A stretch of DNA of 64,000 bases from Pseudomonas sp. PDM18 (GCF_014852585.1 NZ_JACVBX010000003.1:372001-436000); one strand, 5' to 3'; counted from the first letter of the stretch, positions 48,687 to 57,210 are shown. Made by a program: numbers and translations. The notes: a model not told the origin generated them from the sequence alone.

Positions 48687-49795
48687 GCGATGCGGACATC
48701 ATCGTCATCGGCGCCGGCATAGTCGGCGCCGCCTGCGCCCACGCCCTGGCCCGCCGCGGGCTGGACGTGCTGGTGCTGGACGCGCGCCTGCCCGGCGCCA
48801 CTGCCGTCGGCATGGGCCACCTGCTGGTGCTCGACGACAACGCCGCCGAACTGGCACTGAGCAACTACTCGCTGCAACGCTGGCGCGAGTGGGGCCACGA
48901 CATGCCCGCCGAGTGCGCCTACCGCAGCAACGGCACGATGTGGCTGGCCGCCAATGACGAAGAGATGGCCGAAGCCGAGCGCAAGTTCGCCGTGCTGCGC
49001 GAGCACGGCGTCGCTGCGAAACTGCTGAACAGCGCCGAGCTGCAGCAGGAGGAACCCGAGCTGCGCAAGGACCTGCACGGCGGGCTGGAGATCACCGGCG
49101 ACGGTATTCTCTATGCACCGCGCGCCGCCGCCTGGCTGCTGGAATCGGCGCTGAAGCCGATCCGTCAGCGCCAGGCGAAAGTGGTGGAAATCGACGAGCC
49201 CAGTGTGCGCCTCGACAACGGCCAGTGGCTGAGCGCCAAGGCCGTGGTCCTGGCCAACGGCATCCAGGCCGGCGAGCTGTGCCCCGGCCTGCCCATCGAG
49301 CCGAAGAAGGGCCACCTGCTGATCACCGACCGCTACCCCGGCAAGGTGCGCCGCACCCTGGTCGAGCTGGGCTACGTGACCAGCGCACACAACGCCAGCG
49401 GCCCCTCGGTGGCCTGCAACATCCAGCCGCGCCCCACCGGGCAGTTGTTCATCGGCGCGTCGCGGCAGTTCGGCACCACCGACCCGCAGGTGGAAGGCTG
49501 GATGCTGGCGAAGATGCTGCGCCGCGCCGTGGACTACATGCCCGGCCTGGCCAACCTCAACGTGATCCGCAGCTGGGCCGGATTCCGCGCCGCCAGCCCC
49601 GACGGCATGCCGCTGGTGGGCGAACATCCGCAGCGCCCCGGCCTGTGGCTGGCGGTCGGCCACGAAGGCCTCGGCGTGACCACCGCGCCCGGCACCGCCG
49701 ACCTGCTCGCCGCGCAGCTGTGCGATGAGCCGCTGCCGCTGCCGGCCGAACCCTATTCCCCGCGCCGCTTCCTCGGAGCCAACGTCCATGCCTGA
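48683..49795 (+). CDS. lhpB: D-hydroxyproline dehydrogenase, FAD subunit (DAO-like)
   Basis: 370 residues. A DadA/glycine-oxidase-like flavoprotein: [30 protein letters not shown] (FAD-binding GxGxxG) and, near the C-terminus, [22 protein letters not shown] with [18 protein letters not shown]. Oxidizes cis-4-hydroxy-D-proline to a pyrroline carboxylate. GTG 48683 overlaps lhpA; the end overlaps lhpF by 8 bases. In P. aeruginosa LhpB works in a complex with LhpF and LhpE, and the same three genes follow here. Confidence 0.9.
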   Translation: MSDADIIVIGAGIVGAACAHALARRGLDVLVLDARLPGATAVGMGHLLVLDDNAAELALSNYSLQRWREWGHDMPAECAYRSNGTMWLAANDEEMAEAERKFAVLREHGVAAKLLNSAELQQEEPELRKDLHGGLEITGDGILYAPRAAAWLLESALKPIRQRQAKVVEIDEPSVRLDNGQWLSAKAVVLANGIQAGELCPGLPIEPKKGHLLITDRYPGKVRRTLVELGYVTSAHNASGPSVACNIQPRPTGQLFIGASRQFGTTDPQVEGWMLAKMLRRAVDYMPGLANLNVIRSWAGFRAASPDGMPLVGEHPQRPGLWLAVGHEGLGVTTAPGTADLLAAQLCDEPLPLPAEPYSPRRFLGANVHA

Positions 49796-50024
49796 GCTGA
49801 TCCTCGACGGCCGCCCGCTGCGCGTCGCTGCCGGCACCACGGTCGCCGCCGCGCTCGCCCTGGGCGGTGACGGCACCACGCGCACCTCGGTCAGCGGCCA
49901 GCGTCGCGCGCCGCTGTGCGGCATGGGCGTCTGCCAGGAATGCCGGGTGAACATCGACGGCCAGCGCCGCCTGGCCTGCCAGACCCTTTGCCGCGACGGC
50001 ATGCAGGTGGAGACCCGCCCATGA
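49788..50024 (+). CDS. lhpF: D-hydroxyproline dehydrogenase, [2Fe-2S] small subunit
   Basis: 78 residues, a mini-ferredoxin of the sarcosine/hydroxyproline dehydrogenase type. Cysteines are spaced C-x4-C-x2-C in PLCGMGVCQECRVN and then two more in LACQTLC, the plant-type cluster. ATG 49788 overlaps lhpB by 8 bases; the stop overlaps lhpE (ATGA). It would transfer electrons between the two flavin subunits. Confidence 0.9.
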   Translation: MPELILDGRPLRVAAGTTVAAALALGGDGTTRTSVSGQRRAPLCGMGVCQECRVNIDGQRRLACQTLCRDGMQVETRP

Positions 50025-51268
50025 ACGCTGCGGCCGATATCGTCATCATCGGCGCCGGCCCGGCCGGGCTGTCCGCCGCCCTCGCTGCCGCGCCGAGCGG
50101 CGCCAGTATCGTCATCCTCGACGATAACCCGCTGCCCGGCGGGCAGATCTGGCGCGACGGGCCCAATGCACACCTGCCGCGCGCCGCCACCGAGCTACGC
50201 GAGCAAGTGGCCGCCTGCGCCAACATCAGGATTCACAACGGCACGCGCGTGGTCGCGCTGGCCGGCGAGCGCGGCCTGCTGCTGGAAGAGTTCGAGCGCG
50301 GCTGGCGCCTGGACTACCGCAAGCTGATCCTCAGCACCGGCGCCCGCGAACTGCTGCTGCCCTTCCCCGGCTGGACACTGCCCGGCGTCACCGGCGCGGG
50401 CGGCCTGCAGGCGCTGGTCAAAGGCGGCGTGCCGGTCGATGGGCTGCGCGTGGTGATTGCCGGCAGCGGCCCGCTGTTGCTCGCCAGCGCCGCCACTGCC
50501 CGCGCCAACGGCGCAAAAATCCTGCGCATTTCCGAACAGGCGTCCTGGCCTGCGCTCGCGCGTTTCGCCATGAAGCTGCCGCGCTGGCCGAACAAGCTGC
50601 TGCAGTCCTTCGGTCTGTATGACCCGGCCTACCGCGCCGACAGCCATGTGGTCGCCGCCCTGGGTAGCGATCACCTGGAAGCCGTACGAATCAGCCAGGG
50701 CGGCAAGCTGACGGAAATCGCCTGCGACCGGCTGGCCTGCGGCTTTGGCCTGATCCCCAACGTGCAACTCGGCCAGGCGCTGGGCTGCACGGTGGACGAC
50801 GGCGCGATCCGTGTGGATGCCTGGCAGGCGAGCAGTCGCGATGGCATCTACGCGGCGGGCGAATGCACCGGCTTCGGCGGGTCGGAAAAATCCCTGGTGG
50901 AAGGCCGCATCGCCGGCCACGCGGCGGTCGGTGAGCACGACCGCGCCCGCGAGCTCTGGTCGCAGCGCCAGCGCTGGCAGGGCTTCGCCGACGCCCTGAA
51001 GCGCGATTTCGCCCTCGACCCACGCCTGAACCAACTGGCCCAGCCGGACACCCTGGTCTGCCGCTGCGAAGACGTGCCCTACTCGGCGCTGGCCGGCAAA
51101 CCGGACTGGACCGCCGCCAAACTCGCCAGCCGCTGCGGCATGGGCGCCTGCCAGGGCCGCGTGTGCGGCGCGGCGGCGAAGCAGCTGTTCGGCTGGCAAC
51201 CACCGGCGCCGCGCCCGCCGTTCAGCCCGGCACGGGTCGAGACCTTGTTGCAGCTGGCTGAAGACTGA
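50021..51268 (+). CDS. lhpE: D-hydroxyproline dehydrogenase, second flavoprotein subunit
   Basis: 415 residues. Two nucleotide-binding motifs: IVIIGAGPAGLSAALAAAP at the start (FAD) and VVIAGSGPLLLASAATARANG in the middle (NAD-type fold). A third block, GIYAAGECTGFGGSEKSLVEGRIAGHAAV, closes the flavin site. The C-terminus has a BFD-like cysteine cluster (CRCEDVPYSAL ... CGMGACQGRVCG). This matches the beta subunit of heteromeric D-amino-acid dehydrogenases such as P. aeruginosa LhpE and HcnB. Starts within the lhpF stop codon. Confidence 0.9.
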   Translation: MNAAADIVIIGAGPAGLSAALAAAPSGASIVILDDNPLPGGQIWRDGPNAHLPRAATELREQVAACANIRIHNGTRVVALAGERGLLLEEFERGWRLDYRKLILSTGARELLLPFPGWTLPGVTGAGGLQALVKGGVPVDGLRVVIAGSGPLLLASAATARANGAKILRISEQASWPALARFAMKLPRWPNKLLQSFGLYDPAYRADSHVVAALGSDHLEAVRISQGGKLTEIACDRLACGFGLIPNVQLGQALGCTVDDGAIRVDAWQASSRDGIYAAGECTGFGGSEKSLVEGRIAGHAAVGEHDRARELWSQRQRWQGFADALKRDFALDPRLNQLAQPDTLVCRCEDVPYSALAGKPDWTAAKLASRCGMGACQGRVCGAAAKQLFGWQPPAPRPPFSPARVETLLQLAED

Positions 51269-51271
51269 AAG

Positions 51272-51306
51272 ACGGCGGATAACGCCCGGGGCGTTATTCG
51301 CCCTAC
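51272..51306. repeat. GGCGGATAACG-type intergenic palindrome (copy 3)
   Basis: GGCGGATAACGCCCGGGGCGTTATTCGCCCTAC follows the lhpE stop within 5 bases. Given here in parts: left arm GGCGGATAACGCC, right arm GGCGTTATTCGCC. It could protect the lhpABFE mRNA 3' end. Confidence 0.8.
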
Positions 51307-51334
51307 CACGAAGGCCCTTCGCCCCGTATTCTCC

Positions 51335-52114
51335 ATGTTCCGACAGCCAACCCGCTTCCCGATGCACGACCTGATCCCCCAGGGCGCCCGCGACCTGGAC
51401 AGCCTGCTGCAGACTTTCCGGCAGATAGCCCCGCTGCTCGATGCCATGCCCGGCGTGGTGTTCTTCATCAAGGACACCGCGGCGCGCTACGTGCTGGTCA
51501 ACCAGACCCTGGCACGGCGCTGTGGCGTGAAGGACGCCAGCGAACTGCTCGGACGCACCGCCGAGGACGTCTTCCCCTCGCGCTTCGGCCCGATCTACAC
51601 CGAGCAAGACCGCCGCGTGCTGGAAACCGGCGGCCAGCTCAGCGACCAGTTGGAGTTGCACCTCTACCCCGGCCGCCAGCCCGGCTGGTGCCTGACCCAC
51701 AAGCTGGCGCTGCGCGATGCGGACGGCGCAGTGATCGGCATGGCGGGGATTTCCAGCGACCTGCAGGCGGCGCAGTCCACGCACCCGGCGTACCAGCGCC
51801 TGGCGGCGGTGGATGCCTACATCCGCGAGCATTTCGACAAGCCGATCAACCTCGGCGAGTTGACCGAGCTGGCGGGGCTGTCCGTCGCCCAGCTGGAGCG
51901 CCACTGCAAGCGCATCTTCCAGCTCACCCCACGGCAGATGATCCACAAGGCGCGCCTGGGCGCGGCCACCCGCCTGCTGGGTGAAGACCTGCCAATCACC
52001 GAGATCGCCCTGCGCTGCGGCTACACCGACCACAGCGCCTTCAGCCGGCAGTTCCGCGCGCTAACCGGGCTGTCGCCGACGCAGTATCGCGAGTCCCAAT
52101 CCGCTACCAACTGA
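51335..52114 (+). CDS. lhpR: PAS-AraC regulator of hydroxyproline genes
   Basis: 259 residues. An N-terminal PAS domain (AMPGVVFFIKDTAARYVLVNQTLARRCGVKDASELLGRTAEDVFPS) and a C-terminal AraC domain (INLGELTELAGLSVAQLERHCKRIFQLTPRQMI; ITEIALRCGYTDHSAFSRQFRALTGLSPTQYR). This is the architecture I recall for LhpR of P. aeruginosa (PA1261), required for hydroxyproline catabolism. Its place between lhpE and the transport operon agrees. Start ATG 51335, or 51362. CCGAGTG repeats upstream of the transporter operon are possible binding sites. Confidence 0.88.
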   Translation: MFRQPTRFPMHDLIPQGARDLDSLLQTFRQIAPLLDAMPGVVFFIKDTAARYVLVNQTLARRCGVKDASELLGRTAEDVFPSRFGPIYTEQDRRVLETGGQLSDQLELHLYPGRQPGWCLTHKLALRDADGAVIGMAGISSDLQAAQSTHPAYQRLAAVDAYIREHFDKPINLGELTELAGLSVAQLERHCKRIFQLTPRQMIHKARLGAATRLLGEDLPITEIALRCGYTDHSAFSRQFRALTGLSPTQYRESQSATN

Positions 52115-52121
52115 CTGGACA

Positions 52122-52162
52122 CCGTAGGGCGGATAAAGCGTGCCGCTTTATGCGCCCTACGG
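52122..52162. repeat. GGCGGATAACG-type intergenic palindrome (copy 4, AAAGC variant)
   Basis: CCGTAGGGCGGATAAAGCG pairs with CGCTTTATGCGCCCTACGG across GTGC. It shares the GGCGGATAA-CGCCCTAC ends with copies at 6556, 12226 and 51272, but the stem core changed in a compensating way (ACGC to AAGC). Confidence 0.8.
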
Positions 52163-52201
52163 AGGCGATGCGGCGAACGCCCTGCGCACGTGCCTGGGCG
52201 C

Positions 52202-52283
52202 TTCGCGAGCAAGCTCGCTCCTACAGGTTTGCACCGGCGCTCTTCGTAGGACCGAGGGGGGCGCCTAGCCCTTGCTCGCGAAC
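52202..52283. repeat. REP-type pair with an insertion in the second arm
   Basis: The left unit TTCGCGAGCAAGCTCGCTCCTAC is intact. The right unit reads GTAGGACCGAG, then about 15 extra bases rich in G and C, then TTGCTCGCGAAC, so it is interrupted. Confidence 0.75.
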
Positions 52284-52312
52284 GCTTTTCCTCCCCACTC
52301 AGCGAAAGCTCG

Positions 52313-52458
52313 CCGAGTGCTCCCATAAGGGGCAGCGAAACACGCTGGTGCTTCATTCGGTAACAGCACTCGGAACTCGCCTACGACCTCTTGGGAACGC
52401 TCTCGCTGACCAATCCCTTCAAACACCGGGCTTTGCGACCCACGGGTCACGCCGAGTG
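52313..52458. promoter_or_regulatory. CCGAGTG repeats upstream of the transport operon
   Basis: CCGAGTGCT at 52313-52321, its exact inverse AGCACTCGG at 52365-52373, and CCGAGTG at 52452-52458 just before the -24 element. These might be LhpR or enhancer-protein sites; assignment is a guess. Confidence 0.4.
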
Positions 52459-52463
52459 ATTTC

Positions 52464-52479
52464 TGGCACATGCCTTGCT
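52464..52479 (+). promoter_or_regulatory. Perfect sigma-54 (-24/-12) promoter of the hydroxyproline transport operon
   Basis: TGGCACATGCCTTGCT has all consensus bases (TGGCAC, five bases, TTGCT) and the required GG-N10-GC spacing. The expected start point, about 12 bases after the GC, falls inside the GntR operator at 52487. Confidence 0.87.
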
Positions 52480-52486
52480 CTAAAAA

Positions 52487-52502
52487 ATATCGTATACGAA
52501 AT
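52487..52502. promoter_or_regulatory. GntR operator at the sigma-54 start point (site 2)
   Basis: ATATCGTATACGAAAT differs from the perfect palindrome at 58466 by one base (ATAT for ATTT). It covers the predicted transcription start of the transport operon. Confidence 0.8.
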
Positions 52503-52547
52503 CCATAATACAAAACTGCTGCACAACACTGACTCAGAGAGGCCCCA

Positions 52548-53354
52548 ATGAAATTCTCCCGAATTGCTCTAGCCCTCACCGCTGTGTTCATCGTCGGTCA
52601 GGCCCAGGCTGACAAACTCGACGACATCATCGAATCGGGCAAGCTGCGCTGTGCCGTGACCCTGGACTTCCCGCCGATGGGCTCGCGCGATGCGCAGAAC
52701 AACCCGGTCGGCTTCGACGTGGACTACTGCAACGATCTGGCGAAAGTGCTGGGCGTGACCGCCGAAGTCGTCGAGACGCCCTTCCCCGATCGTATCCCCG
52801 CGCTGGTTTCCGGCCGCGCCGACGTGATCGTCGCCTCCACCTCCGACACCCTGGAGCGCGCCAAGACGGTCGCCATGACCATCCCCTACTTCGCCTTCCA
52901 GATGGTGGTGCTGACCCGCGAAGACACCGGCATCACCAAGTACGAGGACATCAAGGATCGCCCGGTAGGAAATACCAGCGGCACCTACGAAGCCATCGCT
53001 CTGGAGAAGGACGTGAAGAAGTGGGGCGGCAAGGGCAGCTTCCGCGCCTACCAGAGCCAGAACGACACCATCCTCGCCGTCGCCCAGGGGCACATCGACG
53101 CCACCGTGGTGACCAACACCGTCGCCGCTTCCACGCTCAAGTCCGGTAAGTACAAGGGCCTGAAGGTCGTCGGTAACGCGCCCTACGTGATCGACTACGT
53201 CTCGCTGGCCGCCGCGCGCAACGAGTACGGCCTGATCCATTACCTCAACCTCTTCGTCAACCAACAGGTCCGCACCGGCCGCTACGCCGAGCTGTACGAG
53301 AAGTGGGTCGGCGGCGCCCCGGTCGATCTCACCGTTCCCCACGTGTACTACTGA
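52548..53354 (+). CDS. Periplasmic substrate-binding protein of the hydroxyproline ABC transporter
   Basis: 268 residues. Signal peptide ending VGQAQA at about residue 21. SBP_bac_3 signatures: KLRCAVTLDFPPMGSRDAQNNPVGFDVDYCNDLAKVLG (family start), VETPFPDRIPALVSGRADVIVAS and GNTSGTYEAIALEKD. First gene of the transport operon, followed 26 bases later by the AcnX gene and then two permeases and an ATPase. The position copies PA1260 of P. aeruginosa as I recall it. Likely ligand hydroxyproline, by context. Confidence 0.92.
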   Translation: MKFSRIALALTAVFIVGQAQADKLDDIIESGKLRCAVTLDFPPMGSRDAQNNPVGFDVDYCNDLAKVLGVTAEVVETPFPDRIPALVSGRADVIVASTSDTLERAKTVAMTIPYFAFQMVVLTREDTGITKYEDIKDRPVGNTSGTYEAIALEKDVKKWGGKGSFRAYQSQNDTILAVAQGHIDATVVTNTVAASTLKSGKYKGLKVVGNAPYVIDYVSLAAARNEYGLIHYLNLFVNQQVRTGRYAELYEKWVGGAPVDLTVPHVYY

Positions 53355-53367
53355 CAGCGGGTGCGAC

Positions 53368-55143
53368 ATGTCTTCGATGCAGGCTTCAAGGGTGCAGGAC
53401 TCACGCCTTACCGGGCGGGTCCTGATGGGGGGTAGCGCCGAAGGGGCGCTACTGTCCGCCGACACCGGGCTGAGCTTCTGGGGAGGCGTCGAGCCTTTCA
53501 CGGGCGAGGTCATCGACCGCCACCATCCGCTGTCGGGCAGCTTCCTGCCCGGCCGGGTGCTGGCGATTCCCAGCGGACGCGGCTCCTGTACCGGCAGCAG
53601 CGTGATGCTGGAGATACTGCTCAACGGCCACGCGCCGGCAGCGCTGCTGCTGGCCGAGCCGGACGAGATCCTCACCCTCGGCGTGCTGGTGGCTCAGGTG
53701 TTGTTCGGCCGCTCTATCCCGGTGCTGTGCCTGGGTCGCGAAGGTTTCAAGCAGTTGTCCGCGGGTGGCTGGGCCCGTGTCGAAGACGGTCAGGTAATAC
53801 TCAGCGCCGAGCGTCCTGCCGATGATTGGCAGGGCGTGATGGCCAGCGATGCCGGCCCGATACCGGAAGGCCTGGCGTTGAATGCAGGCGACCACGAGCT
53901 GCTGGACGGCAAGCACGGCAAGGCCGCCCAGGCCGCCATGCAGATCGTCCTGCGCATGGCCGCGCTACAAGGCGCGAAGGATTTGCTCGATGTCGCCCAG
54001 GCGCACATCGACGGCTGCATCTATACCGGCCCCGCGAGCCTGCGCTTCGCCCGCCAGTTGGCGGACTGGGGCGGCAAAGTGAAAGTGCCGACCACCCTCA
54101 ATTCCATCTCCGTGGATCACCGCCGCTGGCGCGAGTTAGGCGTCGACAAGGCCTTCGGCGAACCCGCCGCTGCGCTGGGCGATGCCTACATGGAGATGGG
54201 CGCGCAGATGAGCTACACCTGCGCGCCCTACCTGCTGGACAGCAAGCCGAGCCTTGGCGAACAGGTGGTCTGGGCCGAGTCCAACGCCGTGGTGTACGCC
54301 AACAGCGTGCTTGGCGCGCGGACCCTGAAGTACCCGGATTACCTCGATATCTGCATCGCCCTCACCGGCCGCGCGCCGAACGTCGGCAGCCACCGCGACG
54401 AAGGCCGGCTGGCGACGCTGCAGATTGATGTCGAACTGCCGGCCGCACACGACGAATCGATCTTCCCACTGCTCGGCTACCACATCGGCGAGCTGTGCGG
54501 CTCGCGCATCCCGGTGGTCGACGGCCTGCAGCCGCTGGCGCCGGACAGCGATGCACTGAAAGCCTTCGGCGCGGCCTTCGCCACCACCTCCGCCGCGCCG
54601 ATGTTCCATATTGCCGGGGTCACCCCGGAAGCGCCGGACGCCGCCACCGCCCTGGGCAACAAGGCGCCGCTGCAGCACCTGCGCGTCACCCCGGCAGACC
54701 TGGTCGCCTCCTGGCGTGAACTGGACCACGCCAGCGAACCGACCGTGCAACTGGTCTCGCTGGGCAACCCGCACTTCTCCGCCAGCGAATGCGCGGACCT
54801 GGCGAAACTGGTCGCCGGGCGCCGCAAGCATCCGGGCGTCGCGCTGGTCATCACGCTGGGCCGCGCCGTGCAGGAGAATGCCCGCGCCGCCGGTGACGTG
54901 AAGGTGCTGGAAGACTTCGGCGCGCAACTGCTCAACGACACCTGCTGGTGCATGATCGGCGAACCGGTGATCCCGCCGGCCTGCACCACGCTGATGACCA
55001 ACTCGGCGAAGTACGCCCACTACGGTCCGGGCCTGGCCGGGCGCCAGGTGCATTTCGGCAGCCTTGCCGCGTGCGTCGAGGCGGCCTGCAGCGCTCGCGC
55101 CGATGGCGGCGTGCCCAGCTGGCTGAGCGAGGGGGTACGCTGA
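53368..55143 (+). CDS. Aconitase X fusion (DUF126-DUF521), probable cis-3-hydroxy-L-proline dehydratase
   Basis: 591 residues. The first ~140 residues are the swivel-like small domain (DUF126: TGRVLMGGSAEGALLSADTGLSFWGGVEP, HPLSGSFLPGRVLAIPSGRGSCTGSSVMLE). Residues ~165-575 are the large AcnX domain (DUF521: QIVLRMAALQGAKDLLDVAQAHIDGCIYTGPASLRFA, GAQMSYTCAPYLLDSKPSLGEQVVWAESNAVVYANSVLGART). Archaeal and some bacterial homologues are two separate proteins. Single-chain AcnX proteins of this sort have been shown to dehydrate cis-3-hydroxy-L-proline to pyrroline-2-carboxylate, using a metal/cluster site with the Cys and Asn of these blocks. The next gene overlaps by one base. The role in 3-hydroxyproline use is inferred from family and context. 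Confidence 0.9.
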   Translation: MSSMQASRVQDSRLTGRVLMGGSAEGALLSADTGLSFWGGVEPFTGEVIDRHHPLSGSFLPGRVLAIPSGRGSCTGSSVMLEILLNGHAPAALLLAEPDEILTLGVLVAQVLFGRSIPVLCLGREGFKQLSAGGWARVEDGQVILSAERPADDWQGVMASDAGPIPEGLALNAGDHELLDGKHGKAAQAAMQIVLRMAALQGAKDLLDVAQAHIDGCIYTGPASLRFARQLADWGGKVKVPTTLNSISVDHRRWRELGVDKAFGEPAAALGDAYMEMGAQMSYTCAPYLLDSKPSLGEQVVWAESNAVVYANSVLGARTLKYPDYLDICIALTGRAPNVGSHRDEGRLATLQIDVELPAAHDESIFPLLGYHIGELCGSRIPVVDGLQPLAPDSDALKAFGAAFATTSAAPMFHIAGVTPEAPDAATALGNKAPLQHLRVTPADLVASWRELDHASEPTVQLVSLGNPHFSASECADLAKLVAGRRKHPGVALVITLGRAVQENARAAGDVKVLEDFGAQLLNDTCWCMIGEPVIPPACTTLMTNSAKYAHYGPGLAGRQVHFGSLAACVEAACSARADGGVPSWLSEGVR

Positions 55144-55808
55144 TGTTCAACTACAGCTTCCACTGGCGTTCCGCCTTCAAGGCCCTGCCGGACATGCTCG
55201 GCGGCGCCTGGGTGACCCTGGAGACAGCCGCGCTGTCGATGATCCTGGGCGTGCTCATCGCGCTGCTGCTGACCGTCATGCGGCAGATGAAGAACCCGCT
55301 GCTCAAGGGCTTCGCCGATACCTGGGTGTCCATCGCGCGCAACACCCCGTCGCTGTTCCAGATCTACATCCTCTACTTCGGCCTGGGTTCCTTCGGCCTG
55401 CACGTCAGCTCCTGGGTGGCGCTGCTGGCGGGGATCACCTTCAACAACGCCGGCTACCTCGCGGAGAACTTCCGCGGCGGCCTCAAGGCCGTGCCGGACA
55501 CCCAGATGCGCGCCGCGCGCTCGCTGGGCATGAGCGCCTTCCAGGCGTACCGGATGATCATCGTTCCGCAGCTGCTGCGCATCGTCTATTACCCGCTGAC
55601 GAACCAGATGGTCTGGGCGGTGCTGATGACCTCGCTGGGCGTGGTGGTGGGCCTGAACAACGACCTCACCGGCGTGACCCAGGACTTCAACGTGCGCACC
55701 TTCCGCACCTTCGAGTACTTCGCCCTGGCCGCGGTGCTCTATTACATCATCGCCAAGGTCATCGTGGCGGTCGCCCGCCTGTTGAGCTGGCGGTTGTTCC
55801 GCTACTAG
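55143..55808 (+). CDS. Polar amino-acid ABC transporter permease 1
   Basis: 221 residues with five membrane helices in the HisMQ fold. ALPDMLGGAWVTLETAALSMILG is the usual opening. EAA-loop region: FRGGLKAVPDTQMRAARSLGMSAFQAYRMIIVPQLLR, which contacts the ATPase. ATG 55143 overlaps the AcnX stop (TGATG). Forms the membrane channel with the next gene. Confidence 0.94.
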   Translation: MFNYSFHWRSAFKALPDMLGGAWVTLETAALSMILGVLIALLLTVMRQMKNPLLKGFADTWVSIARNTPSLFQIYILYFGLGSFGLHVSSWVALLAGITFNNAGYLAENFRGGLKAVPDTQMRAARSLGMSAFQAYRMIIVPQLLRIVYYPLTNQMVWAVLMTSLGVVVGLNNDLTGVTQDFNVRTFRTFEYFALAAVLYYIIAKVIVAVARLLSWRLFRY

Positions 55809-55819
55809 GAGAAGCACGC

Positions 55820-56470
55820 ATGTTTTCCACGAGCTTCACCGTCAATGACCTTATGTTCCTGCTGCAAGGGGCCTGGGTCACCGTCAAGCTGACCCTCGGC
55901 GCCATGCTCATCGGCACCCTCGCCGGCCTCGTGCTGGGCTGGCTGCGCGCCGCCCTGCCACGGGCCACGATGCCGGTCGGCTGGTTCCTCGACATCTTCA
56001 GAAGCGTGCCGCTGCTGATCCAGTTCGTGCTGTTCAACTCGCTCAAGAGCATCGTCGGCCTGAACTGGAGCGCCTTCACCGTCGGCTGCCTGGTACTGGG
56101 CGTCTACGCGGCGGCGTTCTGCACCGAGATCATCCGCAGCGGCATCCTCGCCGTCGGCCCGAACATCCGCCGCGCCAGCCGCTCGCTGGGCCTGACCTAC
56201 TGGCAGGACCTGCGCTACATCGTGCTACCGCTGGCGGCGCGGGTGGCCTTCCCCGGCTGGCTGAACCTGGTGCTGGGGGTGATGAAGGACACCGCGCTGG
56301 TCATGTGGATCGGCATCGTCGAACTGCTCCGCGCCTCGCAGACCATCGTGACGCGCATCCAGGAACCCCTGCTGGTGCTGTGCATCGCCGGGGTCATCTA
56401 TTACCTCATGAGTTGGGTCGTGGCGCGCCTCGGCGCCCGGCTGGAACAAAGGTGGCAGGAAAATGATTGA
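55820..56470 (+). CDS. Polar amino-acid ABC transporter permease 2
   Basis: 216 residues, HisMQ type. DLMFLLQGAWVTVKLTLGAMLIGTLAGLVLGWLR near the start, and the EAA loop IRSGILAVGPNIRRASRSLGLTYWQDLRYIVLPLAARVAFPGW (family-typical). It starts after GGAG 11 bases beyond permease 1 and overlaps the ATPase gene by 8 bases. Confidence 0.94.
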   Translation: MFSTSFTVNDLMFLLQGAWVTVKLTLGAMLIGTLAGLVLGWLRAALPRATMPVGWFLDIFRSVPLLIQFVLFNSLKSIVGLNWSAFTVGCLVLGVYAAAFCTEIIRSGILAVGPNIRRASRSLGLTYWQDLRYIVLPLAARVAFPGWLNLVLGVMKDTALVMWIGIVELLRASQTIVTRIQEPLLVLCIAGVIYYLMSWVVARLGARLEQRWQEND

Positions 56471-57185
56471 AATCGACAACGTGCACAAAGCCTATGGCGA
56501 CCTGGAAGTGGTCAAGGGCGTGAGCCTGACCGTGAAGAAGGGCGAAGTGGTCTCGATCATCGGCGGTTCGGGGTCGGGCAAGTCCACCCTGCTGATGTGC
56601 ATCAACGGCCTGGAGCCGATCCAGCGCGGCAAGATCCGCGTCGACGGCATCGAGGTCCACGCCAAGACCACCGACCTGAACAAGCTGCGACAGAAGATCG
56701 GCATCGTCTTCCAGCAGTGGAACGCCTTCCCGCACCTCACCGTGCTGGAGAACGTCATGCTCGCCCCGCGCAAGGTACTCGGTCTCTCCAAGGAAGAAGC
56801 CGAGGCGATGGCGGTGAAGCAGCTCAGGCACGTAGGCCTGGGCGACAAGCTCAAGGTGTTCCCGCAGAAGCTCTCCGGCGGCCAGCAGCAGCGCATGGCG
56901 ATTGCCCGAGCGCTGGCCATGTCGCCGGACTACATGCTGTTCGACGAAGCCACCTCGGCGCTCGATCCGCAGCTGGTGGGCGAGGTGCTCGACACCATGC
57001 GCCTGCTCGCCGAAGAGGGCATGACCATGGTCCTGGTGACCCACGAGATCCGCTTCGCCCGCGACGTGTCCGACCGCGTGGCGTTCTTCCGCGAAGGGTT
57101 GGTGCACGAGATCGGCACGCCGGAGCAGGTGATCGGCAACCCGCAGCGGGCGGAGACGGCGGAGTTCCTGAGGTCGGTGAACTAG
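56463..57185 (+). CDS. Polar amino-acid ABC transporter ATPase
   Basis: 240 residues. Walker A GGSGSGKST, Q-loop VFQQWNAFPHLTVLENV, signature LSGGQQQRMAIARALA, Walker B YMLFDEATSALDP, H-loop LVTHEIRFARD. The Walker B glutamate is followed by ATSALD rather than PTSALD, a common variant. It powers the hydroxyproline importer and overlaps permease 2 by 8 bases. Last gene before a repeat cluster. Confidence 0.95.
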   Translation: MIEIDNVHKAYGDLEVVKGVSLTVKKGEVVSIIGGSGSGKSTLLMCINGLEPIQRGKIRVDGIEVHAKTTDLNKLRQKIGIVFQQWNAFPHLTVLENVMLAPRKVLGLSKEEAEAMAVKQLRHVGLGDKLKVFPQKLSGGQQQRMAIARALAMSPDYMLFDEATSALDPQLVGEVLDTMRLLAEEGMTMVLVTHEIRFARDVSDRVAFFREGLVHEIGTPEQVIGNPQRAETAEFLRSVN

Positions 57186-57210
57186 GCAGTCGATAGACAA
57201 GAGACCGGAG

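Larger units (their letters stand above)
52115..52547. other. Control region between lhpR and the hydroxyproline transport operon
   Basis: 433 bp without a gene. From the left: a GGCGGATAAAG hairpin (52122), a REP pair (52202), CCGAGTG-type repeats at 52313, 52367 (inverted) and 52452, a perfect -24/-12 promoter (52464) and a GntR operator (52487). Confidence 0.75.
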
